A stretch of 64,000 nt of DNA, taken from Stieleria neptunia (GTDB lineage: Bacteria; Planctomycetota; Planctomycetia; Pirellulales; Pirellulaceae). The notes below the pieces were generated by a model. The model was not told the DNA's origin. It saw only the letters and a list, made by a program, of their open reading frames with translations, and ran no database searches. The stretch spans positions 5,762,567-5,826,566 of the forward strand of contig NZ_CP037423.1 in assembly GCF_007754155.1 (NCBI RefSeq), in the 5' to 3' direction. Position numbers and translations under genes: made by a program. The number at the start of each line of letters is the position of its first letter. The stretch's first letter is position 1. Below, in pieces: positions 53,468 through 62,969 of the stretch.

Positions 53468-54481
53468 ATGACTCCCCTACAAGGCATGCGTCACACTGCG
53501 ATTCCTGGTCAGCGAAACGAAAGTGACTCGTTGTTCCCATTGGCGATGACCTGCGACAAAGACGCAGTGACGCTGGATCAATTCATCGCTTGGGTGTCGG
53601 AAAGTCGCGACGACTTGTTGGCACTTTCCAGTCAGCACGGCGCGGTGGCGTTCCGCGGGTTTGCGACGCCGACGGTGGATGATTTTGACGCGTTCGTCCA
53701 AGCGTTGAATCTGGAGAATTTTCCGTATGCGAAATCGCTTTCCAATGCGGTCCGCGTCAACCGGACGCCGCGGGTGTTTTCTGCCAACGAAGCCCCGCCG
53801 GAGGTCAAGATCTTCTTTCACCACGAGATGGCTCAAACGCCGCTGTACCCCAAGTACATTCTGTTTTACTGTGAAATCGCACCGGAGTCTGGCGGCGCGA
53901 CGCCGTTGTGCAGAAGCGATATTCTGTTTGCGAAACTGGCCCAGTTGTGTCCGGAGTTTGCGGCCAAGTGTGAATCGACCGGGTTGCGTTACACCAACGT
54001 GATGCCGGGGGTTGATGACGCCAAATCAGGAATGGGACGGAGCTGGCACAGCACGCTGGGAGTGGAAACCAAGGCCGAGGCCGAAGCGCGGCTCGGCGAG
54101 TTGGGTTACAGCTACGAATGGCTCGCCGACGATTGCCTGAAGGCGACGACCCCGCAGTTGCCAGCCGTGATGGAGGTTTCACCGGGACAAAAGACATTTT
54201 TCAATCAATTGATCGCGGCCTATTGCGGATGGAAGGACGAACGCAACGACCCCTCCGATGCGATTCGGCATGGCGACGGCACGAAGCTTGATCCAGACGC
54301 CGTCAACGTGGCCGTTCGGCTCGCCGAAGAACTCGCCTATGACCACCAATGGCACCCCGGCGACATTGTGTTGTTGGACAATACGGTGGCGATGCACGCG
54401 CGACGTCCCTTCAAGGGAACACGAAAAGTGTTGGCGTCGTTGGCGGAAATGCGAACGCATGCTTTTGACGCGGTGGTCTAG
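53468..54481 (+). CDS. TauD/TfdA-family Fe(II)/2-oxoglutarate dioxygenase
   Basis: 337 residues from ATG 53468. Metal motif HHE in FFHHEMAQTPLYP (H-x-E type), distal His in NTVAMHARRPFKGTRKVLAS with the 2-oxoglutarate Arg. Middle: PESGGATPLCRSDILF. The enzyme would hydroxylate an organic substrate using O2 and 2-oxoglutarate. Taurine-type members use H-x-D, so the substrate may differ. First gene of an operon with an MFS transporter 5 bp on and TauE. Confidence 0.85.
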   Translation: MTPLQGMRHTAIPGQRNESDSLFPLAMTCDKDAVTLDQFIAWVSESRDDLLALSSQHGAVAFRGFATPTVDDFDAFVQALNLENFPYAKSLSNAVRVNRTPRVFSANEAPPEVKIFFHHEMAQTPLYPKYILFYCEIAPESGGATPLCRSDILFAKLAQLCPEFAAKCESTGLRYTNVMPGVDDAKSGMGRSWHSTLGVETKAEAEARLGELGYSYEWLADDCLKATTPQLPAVMEVSPGQKTFFNQLIAAYCGWKDERNDPSDAIRHGDGTKLDPDAVNVAVRLAEELAYDHQWHPGDIVLLDNTVAMHARRPFKGTRKVLASLAEMRTHAFDAVV

Positions 54482-54486
54482 CCGAC

Positions 54487-55833
54487 ATGGATGACGAAAA
54501 ACAGAACCCTGTTGAACCGCCGGTCGAGCCCACCGGTGAACCCGTTCATCTAAACCTGGGCGAGGGCTCGTCGGGGCGCTGGTACCAAGGCGTGACGCGT
54601 TACCAGTGGTTGATCCTGATCATCGCCTGCGCGGGCTGGGTGTTTGACGTTTACGAAGGCCAGATCTTTAACATCACTCGCAGCGACATGTTGCTGGAAG
54701 TGTTGGAGGGTGACGAAGCGGCGGCCAAGGCGTGGGGCGACAATTTTTTGGCCATCTTCTTGGCCGGCGGGACGATCGGCGGGCTGTTGTTCGGATCCCT
54801 GGCTGACCGCTGGGGCAGACGTCCGATCATGATCGCGACGATCCTGATGTATTCCATCTTTTCTGGGATGACGTATTTCGCCAACGACATTTACGTGATC
54901 GGGGTGCTGCGTTTTCTCGTGGCACTCGGGATCGGCGGTGAATGGGCGGTCGCGGCAAGCTTGGTCGCAGAAGTGTTTCCCAAGAAAGCTCGCGCCCAGG
55001 CGGCGGGGATTTTTCATGCCTCCAGCATCTTGGGGACGTGGCTCGCCGCGCTCTCGGGCATCCTGGTCGGCAGCCACTGGCGCTACGCCTACCTGCTGGG
55101 CGTGTTGCCGGCATTGCTGATCGTTTGGGTGCGGGCGAGCGTGAAGGAACCCGAGCGTTGGCGGGCGATTCGCAACAGCGACGTGGGGCAGAAGTCGGGC
55201 AGTTTCCGCGATCTGCTGTTGAATCCGAAATGGAACGGTTTGGCGTTTCGCGGCATGTTGCTGGCCGCGGTGGGATTGGGAACGTTTTGGTCGGTGACCG
55301 TTGCGGGCCAGGATCTGGTCAGGGCGTTGTTGCTGTCGCTCGGAAGCGATCCCGAAGCCGCTGGGGCGAAGAGCAAATTTGCCTACGGCATCGTGCAGGC
55401 CGCCGGTGGCGGTGCGGGGCTGCTGGCGTTTGGTCCGCTGTGCGCGCGTTTCGGCCGCAAGCCGACGTTTATCGCCTATCACATTTTGGCATTGTTGATC
55501 GTGCCCGTCGTGTGTTTTCTGCCGCAAACGTACGCACAGATGCTGTTCATCCTGCCCGTGTTCGGATTCCTGACGTTGGGGATGCACTCGGGCTATGCGA
55601 TCTATTTCCCCGAATTGTTTCCGACACACATTCGCGCGACCGGAGCCAGTTTCTGTTTCAACGGGGGGCGTCTGTTGGCGGTCCCGGTGCTGTTGTTTTC
55701 CGGCTGGCTGAAAGGGCGTGAAGATGTCTCGCTTCAGCACGCGGTCTGGTGGCTGTCGTCGTTGTTTGTAGTCGGTATTGTGGTGATGTTGACGCTGCCA
55801 GAAACCAAGCAGCGAGACTTGGTCGAGAACTGA
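54487..55833 (+). CDS. Major facilitator superfamily transporter
   Basis: 448 residues, about 12 membrane helices. FGSLADRWGRRPIMI (loop 2-3 motif G-x-x-x-D-R-x-G-R-R), VALGIGGEWAVAASLV and LGMHSGYAIYFPELFPTHIR place it with metabolite:H+ symporters of the sugar/aromatic acid type. Follows the dioxygenase gene by 5 bp and overlaps tauE by one base; probably imports the dioxygenase's substrate. Confidence 0.88.
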   Translation: MDDEKQNPVEPPVEPTGEPVHLNLGEGSSGRWYQGVTRYQWLILIIACAGWVFDVYEGQIFNITRSDMLLEVLEGDEAAAKAWGDNFLAIFLAGGTIGGLLFGSLADRWGRRPIMIATILMYSIFSGMTYFANDIYVIGVLRFLVALGIGGEWAVAASLVAEVFPKKARAQAAGIFHASSILGTWLAALSGILVGSHWRYAYLLGVLPALLIVWVRASVKEPERWRAIRNSDVGQKSGSFRDLLLNPKWNGLAFRGMLLAAVGLGTFWSVTVAGQDLVRALLLSLGSDPEAAGAKSKFAYGIVQAAGGGAGLLAFGPLCARFGRKPTFIAYHILALLIVPVVCFLPQTYAQMLFILPVFGFLTLGMHSGYAIYFPELFPTHIRATGASFCFNGGRLLAVPVLLFSGWLKGREDVSLQHAVWWLSSLFVVGIVVMLTLPETKQRDLVEN

Positions 55834-56585
55834 TGTTTTCTGGCGACCTGACCGTTTTCTTGTACATCGGCGTGATCGCGTTGGCGGCCGGATTCGTCCA
55901 CAGCGCGATCGGATTCGGATTCGGAATCGTCGCGGTGACCCTGTTGCCGCTGGTCGTCGAAGTTCGGCAGTCGCACGTGGTCATTTCAACGGCCAGCGTT
56001 CCGGTGTTGATGATGGCCGCGTGGGCCTATCGTGAAGGGGCCGATTGGTCGGCCCTCTGGCGAGCGTTGGTCGGTGCGGCGATCTGCATGCCGCTGGGGT
56101 TGTTGGCATTCGAGTGGGTTTCGCCCGACTGGTTGATCCGCGGAACGGGGTTGGCGATTTTGGCGATGGTGGGCGTCAGTTTTCGGAACCGGCGGCGGGC
56201 AAAGATGGAAACGAAGTCGAGCGGTGGATCGTCATGGTTGGCCGGTGCGTTGGGTGGCTTTTTGGCCGGTGCGGTGACAATCGCCGGGCCGCCCGTCGCC
56301 GCGTACGCCTTGTCACAGCCATGGGAACCAGCCCGGTTCAAAGCGTTTTTAAATCAGTTCTTGTTTGCGGTGTCGTTCTACAAAGTCACGGGGCTGGCGG
56401 TCCGCGGGTTTATCGATCAAGAAACGCTGGTGCAATCGGCCGCGCTGGCCCCGATGGCGATCATCGGCATTCAAGTCGGCGCGATGTTCAGCCGTCGCCT
56501 TTCGACGCGACGGTTCCACGCGTTTGTCGCGATCGCGTTGGTGGCGGTGGCGATCTATTTCGTCGTCAGGGGGGCCGGCGAGTGA
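55833..56585 (+). CDS. TauE/SafE-family membrane exporter
   Basis: 250 residues from ATG 55833 (TGATG overlap). Eight-helix TauE/SafE fold: AAGFVHSAIGFGFGIVAVTL near the start and GFLAGAVTIAGPPVAAYALS in the second half. Members export sulfite or sulfoacetate, or move other anions. With the TauD-like dioxygenase it hints at organosulfur use, sulfite being the expected product to export; this is inference. Confidence 0.85.
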   Translation: MFSGDLTVFLYIGVIALAAGFVHSAIGFGFGIVAVTLLPLVVEVRQSHVVISTASVPVLMMAAWAYREGADWSALWRALVGAAICMPLGLLAFEWVSPDWLIRGTGLAILAMVGVSFRNRRRAKMETKSSGGSSWLAGALGGFLAGAVTIAGPPVAAYALSQPWEPARFKAFLNQFLFAVSFYKVTGLAVRGFIDQETLVQSAALAPMAIIGIQVGAMFSRRLSTRRFHAFVAIALVAVAIYFVVRGAGE

Positions 56586-56592
56586 ACGTCGG

Positions 56593-58821
56593 CTAGCGAA
56601 TCCAACCCAGGTAGTCGCGAAGGATGGACCAGCGTGGTTCGTTCTTGCCGTTGGTTTTGCCCAGCACCCAGTGGTTGTAATAGTCTTGGGCGGTGCCGTC
56701 TTTCTTGCGCAAACCGACCCAATACTCCAGAAAATCGCGCAGCTGTGCGTCTCGATTTCCGACGGCATAAAAGAGCGGCAAGCTGGCATTGAGTTCGTTG
56801 GGGATGACGACTTCGAATCGGGGGTACATCAATGTAAATGCGGAACCGCTTTCGGCGCTGATCAGCAACGCATCCAGGTCGGGGTGTTGACCGTTGAAGT
56901 AATCGCGATTGTCGGGGATTTCGACCAGAGTGGCGTCGGGGAGCGCGGCTTCGATCCGATTGACGAATCCCCGGCTGAGATCGGCAAATCCGATTTGCAA
57001 GTCATCCAGGGCCAAGATCCTTTTCAACGTTCGGAAGTTGCCCGATCGAAAGTCTCGTGTGACCAACGCCAGATTCACGTCCATGTAGCTATCGGTATGT
57101 GCCATGGCTTGGGCGCGTTCGAGTGTTCCCACCAGGCCAGACATGACGATGTCGAAGTGATCGGCATTGAGTTGGTCGACCAGCGTGGCGCGATCAAATC
57201 GCACCAATTCCAAGGTGACGCCCAGGTCGCGCGCCAACGAGTGGGCCATTTCAATGTCATAGCCGACCAGGGCCCTGCGGTTGTTGAAATAGGCGAACGG
57301 CAGATTGTCTTCGTTGTATCCCACGCGGAGGGCACCGCGGCGGCGGATCCGTTGGAGCAGGGATTCTCCGTCGCGCAGGGGGGCTGGATTTGGAACCGGT
57401 TGTTTGATGACGATGCTTTCGACGGGTTGCTCAAGCAACTGCATCCGCTCGATCACGTCGTATTTGTTGTCGGCCATCGAGATCGCTCGATACAACACCA
57501 GACGCACGCCGACCAGAATGATGACTCCGAAAACGCAGACCACCGTCGCGTATTTGACCAAGCCCCAAAGCTGAAAACACAGCATTCGGTTGAAACCGAA
57601 GATCGAGATCAACGTCAACACGCACAAGTGCATCGCGCCGACGGCGTCGCCGAGACGTTCGCCATAGACGCCGGAGACCAGGAACAACTGAAACATATCG
57701 TGGGGCAGCTGCATTTGGTCCAACAGGAAGGGGATGGCGACGATCGGCCCACCGAAGAATGAAAACAGCCCGGAAAAAAGAAAGTCGGGGTAGTCGGATG
57801 GCTTGATCGGTGCGCCCAGGAACCAGGCCGCGAACGGAATGAACAGCATGCTCAACAGTTTGCCGACATGCGGAAACGGATAGGCGGTTCCGTAGAGCAC
57901 GTCGATCGCCGGTGATTCGTCTTTTCCGTCGATCTTGACCTGCGTTTCAAACAGCCGTTCGGTATTTTCGATCAGCATCGGCAGCACGATGATCAGTTTT
58001 CCGGTGGCAAAGGCGGTCAACATCGGTTCTTTGACGACGAACAAGACCTGTCGATAGGTCAACGGGGTCAACGTCGTCACCAGCAACGGTAACACGGCGA
58101 AACCCAGAAAGACGGCACCCGCGGTGTAGGCCACCAGATAGGCCTGAAGCCGTCCGACTTCGGCAAGTGAGACGGTCCCCGCGGTGCTTGCCGCAATCGC
58201 GAAAATTCCGACCGGCGCCAGCCGCGTGATGAATTTGCTGATCCTCAGCAAGACGTCGGCGGCGACATCGAGTTGGTTCAAGACAATCGTGCGGTTGCGC
58301 GATTTGGACAAGGCCAGCCCGCAACAGATGCCGAATAGCACGACGGCCGGGACTTGGTTGTTCGAAAGCGACTCAAAAATGTTTGCGGGAACGAAGTAGG
58401 AGAGAACGTCGATCGGTTCGGAGCCTTCGATCAGTGCGGTGCTGAAGAACGATCCCGTGCTCCATTGGGGAAACGACGTGGGCAGCACCCAAACCACCAC
58501 CAAACAGCTCGTCCACAGGCCCAGCAGCACCGTCCCGCCGATCAGTGCCAGCCGGCGACTGCTGCGCATCCGTAGTCGCCCCAGGCTGACGACCAGCGTC
58601 ACCAAGATGTAGGGCAGCACGGTCATTCGCAACAGCCCCACAAAGGCTTCGCCGATGATCGCCAAAGGCGCGCACCATTCGCCGGCGAACAGGCCACCGA
58701 AAATGCCCAAGGCAAGTGCGATCAAAATCTGAGTCGACAGGTCCACACGCCGGACGAACCGCGAGTACCATCCCTGGACCGATGGTGGCGTTGCATCGGT
58801 CGGATTCGACTGCTCCGGCAT
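56593..58821 (-). CDS. Dicarboxylate symporter fused to solute-binding domain
   Basis: 742 residues. Residues 20-445 form a sodium:dicarboxylate symporter (SDF/DAACS) with AFVGLLRMTVLPYILVTLVV and LPMLIENTERLFE. A further helix (VCVFGVIILVGVRLVLYRAI) leads into a linker. Residues about 485-725 form a family 3 solute-binding domain (RRGALRVGYNEDNLPFAYFN, VGYDIEMAHSLARDLG, DIVMSGLVGTLERAQAM). The binding domain would face the periplasm. I know no common precedent for this order, though bacterial fusions of binding domains to receptors or TRAP permeases exist. Confidence 0.88.
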   Translation of the reverse strand: MPEQSNPTDATPPSVQGWYSRFVRRVDLSTQILIALALGIFGGLFAGEWCAPLAIIGEAFVGLLRMTVLPYILVTLVVSLGRLRMRSSRRLALIGGTVLLGLWTSCLVVVWVLPTSFPQWSTGSFFSTALIEGSEPIDVLSYFVPANIFESLSNNQVPAVVLFGICCGLALSKSRNRTIVLNQLDVAADVLLRISKFITRLAPVGIFAIAASTAGTVSLAEVGRLQAYLVAYTAGAVFLGFAVLPLLVTTLTPLTYRQVLFVVKEPMLTAFATGKLIIVLPMLIENTERLFETQVKIDGKDESPAIDVLYGTAYPFPHVGKLLSMLFIPFAAWFLGAPIKPSDYPDFLFSGLFSFFGGPIVAIPFLLDQMQLPHDMFQLFLVSGVYGERLGDAVGAMHLCVLTLISIFGFNRMLCFQLWGLVKYATVVCVFGVIILVGVRLVLYRAISMADNKYDVIERMQLLEQPVESIVIKQPVPNPAPLRDGESLLQRIRRRGALRVGYNEDNLPFAYFNNRRALVGYDIEMAHSLARDLGVTLELVRFDRATLVDQLNADHFDIVMSGLVGTLERAQAMAHTDSYMDVNLALVTRDFRSGNFRTLKRILALDDLQIGFADLSRGFVNRIEAALPDATLVEIPDNRDYFNGQHPDLDALLISAESGSAFTLMYPRFEVVIPNELNASLPLFYAVGNRDAQLRDFLEYWVGLRKKDGTAQDYYNHWVLGKTNGKNEPRWSILRDYLGWIR

Positions 58822-59125
58822 GGCATCTCAAAAAGGCAGAACGGTTGCGTTGATCCACCGAGGCACCGCGTTGGATCGGAGCGATTTGCTGGTGAATCGT
58901 CAGACAATCGTTATACCGAAAGAAAGGAAACCGAGGTCACCCCGGATGGGGATTGTCGCGCAGGACGCGTGTCAAATGCCCGCGACGTTGACGCCGTGCG
59001 GGGTGTTTCTTGTTAGCGGCAGGGCGCGAGCCGTCCGGTTTCCCATCTTTACCGAAACACCGGAGGGCTCGCGCCCTACCGCTAAAGAATGCTTCACAGC
59101 GCGTCCCGCTGGGAGGGCGGGGCGG
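58822..59125. other. Intergenic region with long inverted repeat
   Basis: About 300 bp with no gene. At 59012-59086 lies an inverted repeat (TTAGCGGCAGGGCGCGAGCC ... GGAGGGCTCGCGCCCTACCG) related to 19377-19454. Confidence 0.6.
59012..59086. repeat. Dispersed inverted repeat (TTAGCGG family)
   Basis: Arms of about 26 bp (59014-59039 and 59060-59085) pair with two or three mismatches around a loop of about 20 bp. A shorter, more diverged copy is at 19377-19454. Between genes in both cases; it may serve as a bidirectional terminator or be a mobile relic. Confidence 0.75.
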
Positions 59126-60607
59126 CTATGTCGCGTCTGATTCTGGGGCTTGACGCTGGGTCGCGGCGTCATCGCTGCGGCGGCGGTTTTGTTCGGCCAA
59201 TCGGGCTCGGTCTTCGGCGCGACGATTCTGGCCTTCCAGATGATCGGTCCAGCGTCGGCGTCCGTGTGATTGCGTCGGGCCCGGTGCGATCAAGAAAACG
59301 GCTCCGAGGCCAAAGATCAATCCGGCCATCATCGATCCGAACGTCATCGTTGTCGTGCCGGGGCCCAGCGGCTTGTCGGAGACTTGGGGTGGCCCCAGTT
59401 CGGCAACCAGGTTGGTCGACAAGGCAGCGGAGCGACTGGCCCGCGCGTCGACCAAGCGTTGTTCCGCTTCGGCCAGTTGCTCCGATCGTTGCCGCAGCTC
59501 GGAATCGATTTCGGAGTACGTGGTCCGCGCTTCGGCCAGCATCTGCAGTTTGTCGGAGAGGTTGTTGACCCTTTGCGAGAGCTTTTTGACCTGAGCGACC
59601 TGCAATTCCAACATCGGCTGCATGGAAGCGATCACCGACAAGGTTTCTTGGATGATGCGTTCGCGAATTTCTCGCTCGGTCGCGATCGCGGCTTTGCGTT
59701 TCGGGTTTTCCAACGTGTAGACGCCGGAAAGCTGGCTGGCACGGAGTTGGGCATCAATCAATCCATCTTTCAAACGCTGCAGCGAAGGTTGGCTGTTGAG
59801 CAGATCGCCTCCACTGATCAACAGCTTGGTCGGATCTTTCGAACCGGCAACCAGCAAGGCATGCAGTGACTGGAGCTTTTCGAGTTCCAATTCGGCCAGT
59901 TGCAGCTGTTCTTTGGTGGCCACGAGGGATCGCCGGTAGCTGCTATCGCCGCCGTAGGTGTCGTTCAGATTGCGCAGCTCGCCGAGGTCCGCACCAAATT
60001 GGACTTCAATTTCTTGCATCCGCGACGAGACTTCGTCGAGATTCTGTTTGGCCAAGTCGCGGGCATGCGTCAACTCGACGATCACGCTATCGGCACGAAC
60101 GCGGCGGACGTCGCGCAAGTGTTTGGTCAGGGAGTCGAACATGGCGTGACAAAACCGGATGGCGCGGTCGGGGGCTTCCGCTTTGACTTCCAAGTAGACG
60201 ACTTCGGTATTGCCGAATTCGGCGCCTTGTGGGGCCAGCAGGTTGACGGACGATCGGATCGCTCCGTTGACGGTTGACGGTGACGGCCAGTCGTCGTCCA
60301 GGCCTCCGTCCGGCGGACCGATCTCGCGCAGTGCCGCTGCCACGACCTCGCGGTTTTGCGCCATTTCAAGAATGGTCTCCTGGGCCGCTTTGAGTTCCGT
60401 TTGGCTGGCGAATCGGCCCAGCCGGTCGACCGCGCGAGTCGCTTCATCACGCACCACCAGTGGCTGACGTGCTGAATAGACGTCTGAGGTGAAGAAGGAA
60501 TAGGCAACGCCGATCAGGCCAAAGACCAGAACGGCTCCGATCCAAAGTGGTGCGAACAGCACCAGGACGTTCCGAATGTGTTTCCAGGGGATCGGCGCAG
60601 CAGACAT
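59126..60607 (-). CDS. Wzz-like polysaccharide chain-length protein
   Basis: 493 residues. Membrane helix LFAPLWIGAVLVFGLIGVAY near residue 20, long coiled coil (residues 165-400, e.g. RQRSEQLAEAEQRLVDARAS), second helix MTFGSMMAGLIFGLGAVFLI near 440: the layout of Wzz/exopolysaccharide chain-length determinants. The usual P-rich segment before the second helix reads PPQVSDKPLGPG. No tyrosine kinase domain follows; the C-terminus is a basic/acidic tail. Neighbouring sugar or polymerase genes are absent from the window. Confidence 0.85.
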   Translation of the reverse strand: MSAAPIPWKHIRNVLVLFAPLWIGAVLVFGLIGVAYSFFTSDVYSARQPLVVRDEATRAVDRLGRFASQTELKAAQETILEMAQNREVVAAALREIGPPDGGLDDDWPSPSTVNGAIRSSVNLLAPQGAEFGNTEVVYLEVKAEAPDRAIRFCHAMFDSLTKHLRDVRRVRADSVIVELTHARDLAKQNLDEVSSRMQEIEVQFGADLGELRNLNDTYGGDSSYRRSLVATKEQLQLAELELEKLQSLHALLVAGSKDPTKLLISGGDLLNSQPSLQRLKDGLIDAQLRASQLSGVYTLENPKRKAAIATEREIRERIIQETLSVIASMQPMLELQVAQVKKLSQRVNNLSDKLQMLAEARTTYSEIDSELRQRSEQLAEAEQRLVDARASRSAALSTNLVAELGPPQVSDKPLGPGTTTMTFGSMMAGLIFGLGAVFLIAPGPTQSHGRRRWTDHLEGQNRRAEDRARLAEQNRRRSDDAATQRQAPESDAT

Positions 60608-61317
60608 GGCTTGCTTCAGAAGGGGTAGTGGAAATCTCTCCCAACCCTACGAGCGCGTTAATTCGGCGCGATCGCGATGTCTGTTTCGATGACCGCAGTC
60701 CGGCGAGATGGATGCGGCCGGTAAAGATTGTGCGGGAAGTGACGATTAGAGATCGTCGGGGGGAGGTACCGCCGTGACCAACCGTGTGTTGAGGGTCGCC
60801 ACCGAATTCGAGTTGAAGTCACCCCGCCTTCGGGAGGGTCACGGATGAGCTTGCGCTCAGAGCGTTGAGCGTGCCTGGGCGTCGTTGTTGCCATCGGTGG
60901 ATGAGGAGTTGCTACCTCCCCCGTTGCCCCCCTCCCGCTAGGCAACGGTGTCTTCACATTGTTTGTCTATCTGGTCTGGTTTGAGTGGGTGGTTTCGGCC
61001 AACGGCCGTTTACACCCATAGCCTGGGGCATCGCCCCAGGTCCGCTGGACGCGAACGAGAGGGATTGGCCAACGGCCATACACAAACGCCTCGTCAAAAT
61101 CGAATCTTGTGCATGGCCGTTGGCCAAATTTGCCCCTCTCGCAATCGGGCCCTGGGGCGATGCCCCAGGCTATGGATATGCATGCCCTTTGGGCAAAAGG
61201 CGAGTTGTGTAGACACCAATCTCCCGCGGGGAGAGTTGCCATACACGAACGCCTCCGCGGATGAGAGACGGGAGCCGTTCGCGGTATCGCGAAGCCGTGT
61301 TCGCCCCGACGTCTGGC
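60608..61317. other. Intergenic region with nested inverted repeats
   Basis: 710 bp without a gene. At 61018-61041 and 61151-61175 lie inverted copies of CATAGCCTGGGGC/GCCCCAGG, each also internally dyadic; an inner pair GGCCAACGGCCAT (61068) and ATGGCCGTTGGCC (61114) is nested inside, so about 160 bp folds on itself. Rest without a recognised signal. Confidence 0.65.
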
Positions 61318-62256
61318 CTAGGCGACCGGAGTCGGCTCGTAGGGGATGTCTTCGATCAAATCCATCGGCAACGGTTTGACTTCCACACCTGCTGCGGTGC
61401 AGATCGCGTCGATCGCTTCTTGGGCTTCCTTGACGGTGTTTTCACGCGTTTGGCCCTTGTAGCGGGTCGGCGAGGCCGAGGGGCTGATCGGACCTTCGAA
61501 CCCGGTCGCGATCAAGTGCTTGACGACATTGACGTGGTTCAACCCGCCTTCGACGGTGGGCAGCACGCAATCCAGCCGCGTGGCTTTGGACGGATCGGCA
61601 TCGTCGGCCAGCGTGCCCAAGCGAACGGCAACGATGCTGGATCCCGGGATTTCGCTGAGCTGGTCCATGCCGCCGTCGCCGACCGCCCAGTCCCAGGTGT
61701 CGACGATGTAGCCGACGTTCGGGTTGGCGACGGCTTTGACGATGGCGATCAGGCCTTCGACGTTGCGGACGAAGTCGAACTCTTTCGACTCAGCCAGGAC
61801 TTTGCTGGCGTTGAACCCGACGCCCAGTTGAATTCCCTTGGCCGACAGCACGTCAGCGACCTGAGACAGGCGATTTTGCTGGGTGGTGAAGTATTCGTGG
61901 TAGGGCAGGCGGTCGGTGGCTGCGGGCAGATTGATGTAGGCCCGTTTGGCTTCCAGGTCAGCCGCCAACTCGGTCAACGGGTGCAACGCCCCGACTTGAC
62001 TGGTGAAGGCGTCGTCGTCGGCGTCCAAATTGATTTCCAATTGGAAGCCGCCGATTTGCTCCAGACGTCCCATCCCTTCGCCCATCGCGGCTTTGAGAAA
62101 CTTCGCCGCATCATCGGCCGTCGTCCGCTGTGACCGACGCAGGATCTCGTACATGTCGATGTCCATCGACGCGAAGCCGTAAGTCAGTGCGAGTTCGATC
62201 AGTTCGCTTTGGCGTCCGTTAATTCCAAGTGACTTGGGCGAGAAATTCTTGAGCAT
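61318..62256 (-). CDS. Sugar isomerase/epimerase-like TIM-barrel protein
   Basis: 312 residues. Pattern of xylose-isomerase-like TIM barrels: ELALTYGFASMDIDMYEILR, GFQLEINLDADDDAFTSQVG, VGYIVDTWDWAVGDGGMDQL and CVLPTVEGGLNHVNVVKHL. The usual metal ligands E, D, H, E are partly evident (DTWDW for Asp, EGGLNH for His). Solitary; substrate unknown. Start at ATG 62256. Confidence 0.8.
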   Translation of the reverse strand: MLKNFSPKSLGINGRQSELIELALTYGFASMDIDMYEILRRSQRTTADDAAKFLKAAMGEGMGRLEQIGGFQLEINLDADDDAFTSQVGALHPLTELAADLEAKRAYINLPAATDRLPYHEYFTTQQNRLSQVADVLSAKGIQLGVGFNASKVLAESKEFDFVRNVEGLIAIVKAVANPNVGYIVDTWDWAVGDGGMDQLSEIPGSSIVAVRLGTLADDADPSKATRLDCVLPTVEGGLNHVNVVKHLIATGFEGPISPSASPTRYKGQTRENTVKEAQEAIDAICTAAGVEVKPLPMDLIEDIPYEPTPVA

Positions 62257-62969
62257 TCGTGATCCTGTCGGTGGTTTGCCAAGACGTCTTTCCCGGGGCC
62301 AGCGACGCGTCGGCTAAAAAGGACGCCGAAGGGTGGTCACCGTAGGGGGTCTGGCAGCCTGTGAAAAAGGGTGGTGAAAGTGATTGGTTTGCGACTTTGG
62401 CGGCGTAGTATCGCAGAATCACCCCAAATCAGCCAAGGGGCGTTTCACCTCGTAATTGACGAGAATTTCGGCGGGCGTCGGAAACTGGCCGTTGACCAGG
62501 CGTTCTGGGCAAGCGGCCTGGCGATTCATGCCCGCACGCGGCAGGGAAGGGGCCACGCGGCGTCACTCGCCCTCGCATCCGGGGTCCCATCGTCGCATTG
62601 ATTTCGGAACATTCGAGTGCATCGACGGGCCGCGCCCTGCGGCAATGGACTGAAATTGGTCCCGATTTCTGTCGAAAACCATTCAAACGTGGCGGCCGAT
62701 CTGCTTTAATGACTCCATATCGAGTGGTTGAGGCTCGATTCCCACCCCCAAACGCGTAGTGAAATGCCCACCTTCCTACGCCCCACATCCGATTTCAGAG
62801 CCTGTTGCGGTTCGACCTGCCCTGTCCGGCCACGACTCGGGCAGGCCGCGACTGCGACGGGAAGGTTGGCATCCATCTACCCTCTGTTGGTGAATCGAAC
62901 CTGATTTGATTCGCAACCAGCGAGATGGATCTGGAATCGGATCCCCCCACCCCAGTTCCGCGTCCTTTT
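62257..62969. other. Intergenic region, possible 36-aa ORF
   Basis: About 710 bp with no recognised gene. A minus-strand frame at 62419-62529 from ATG gives 36 residues (MNRQAACPERLVNGQFPTPA, then EILVNYEVKRPLADLG) with a protein-like look but no upstream Shine-Dalgarno. The right part is the promoter space of the cytochrome gene. Confidence 0.4.

Noticed and set aside
54550..55740. 396-codon minus-strand frame over the MFS gene
   Set aside because: Antisense shadow, Gln/Arg-rich; the MFS gene has clear helices and motifs.
56365..57762. 465-codon plus-strand frame over the symporter fusion
   Set aside because: Runs antisense across most of the binding domain; no recognisable domain.
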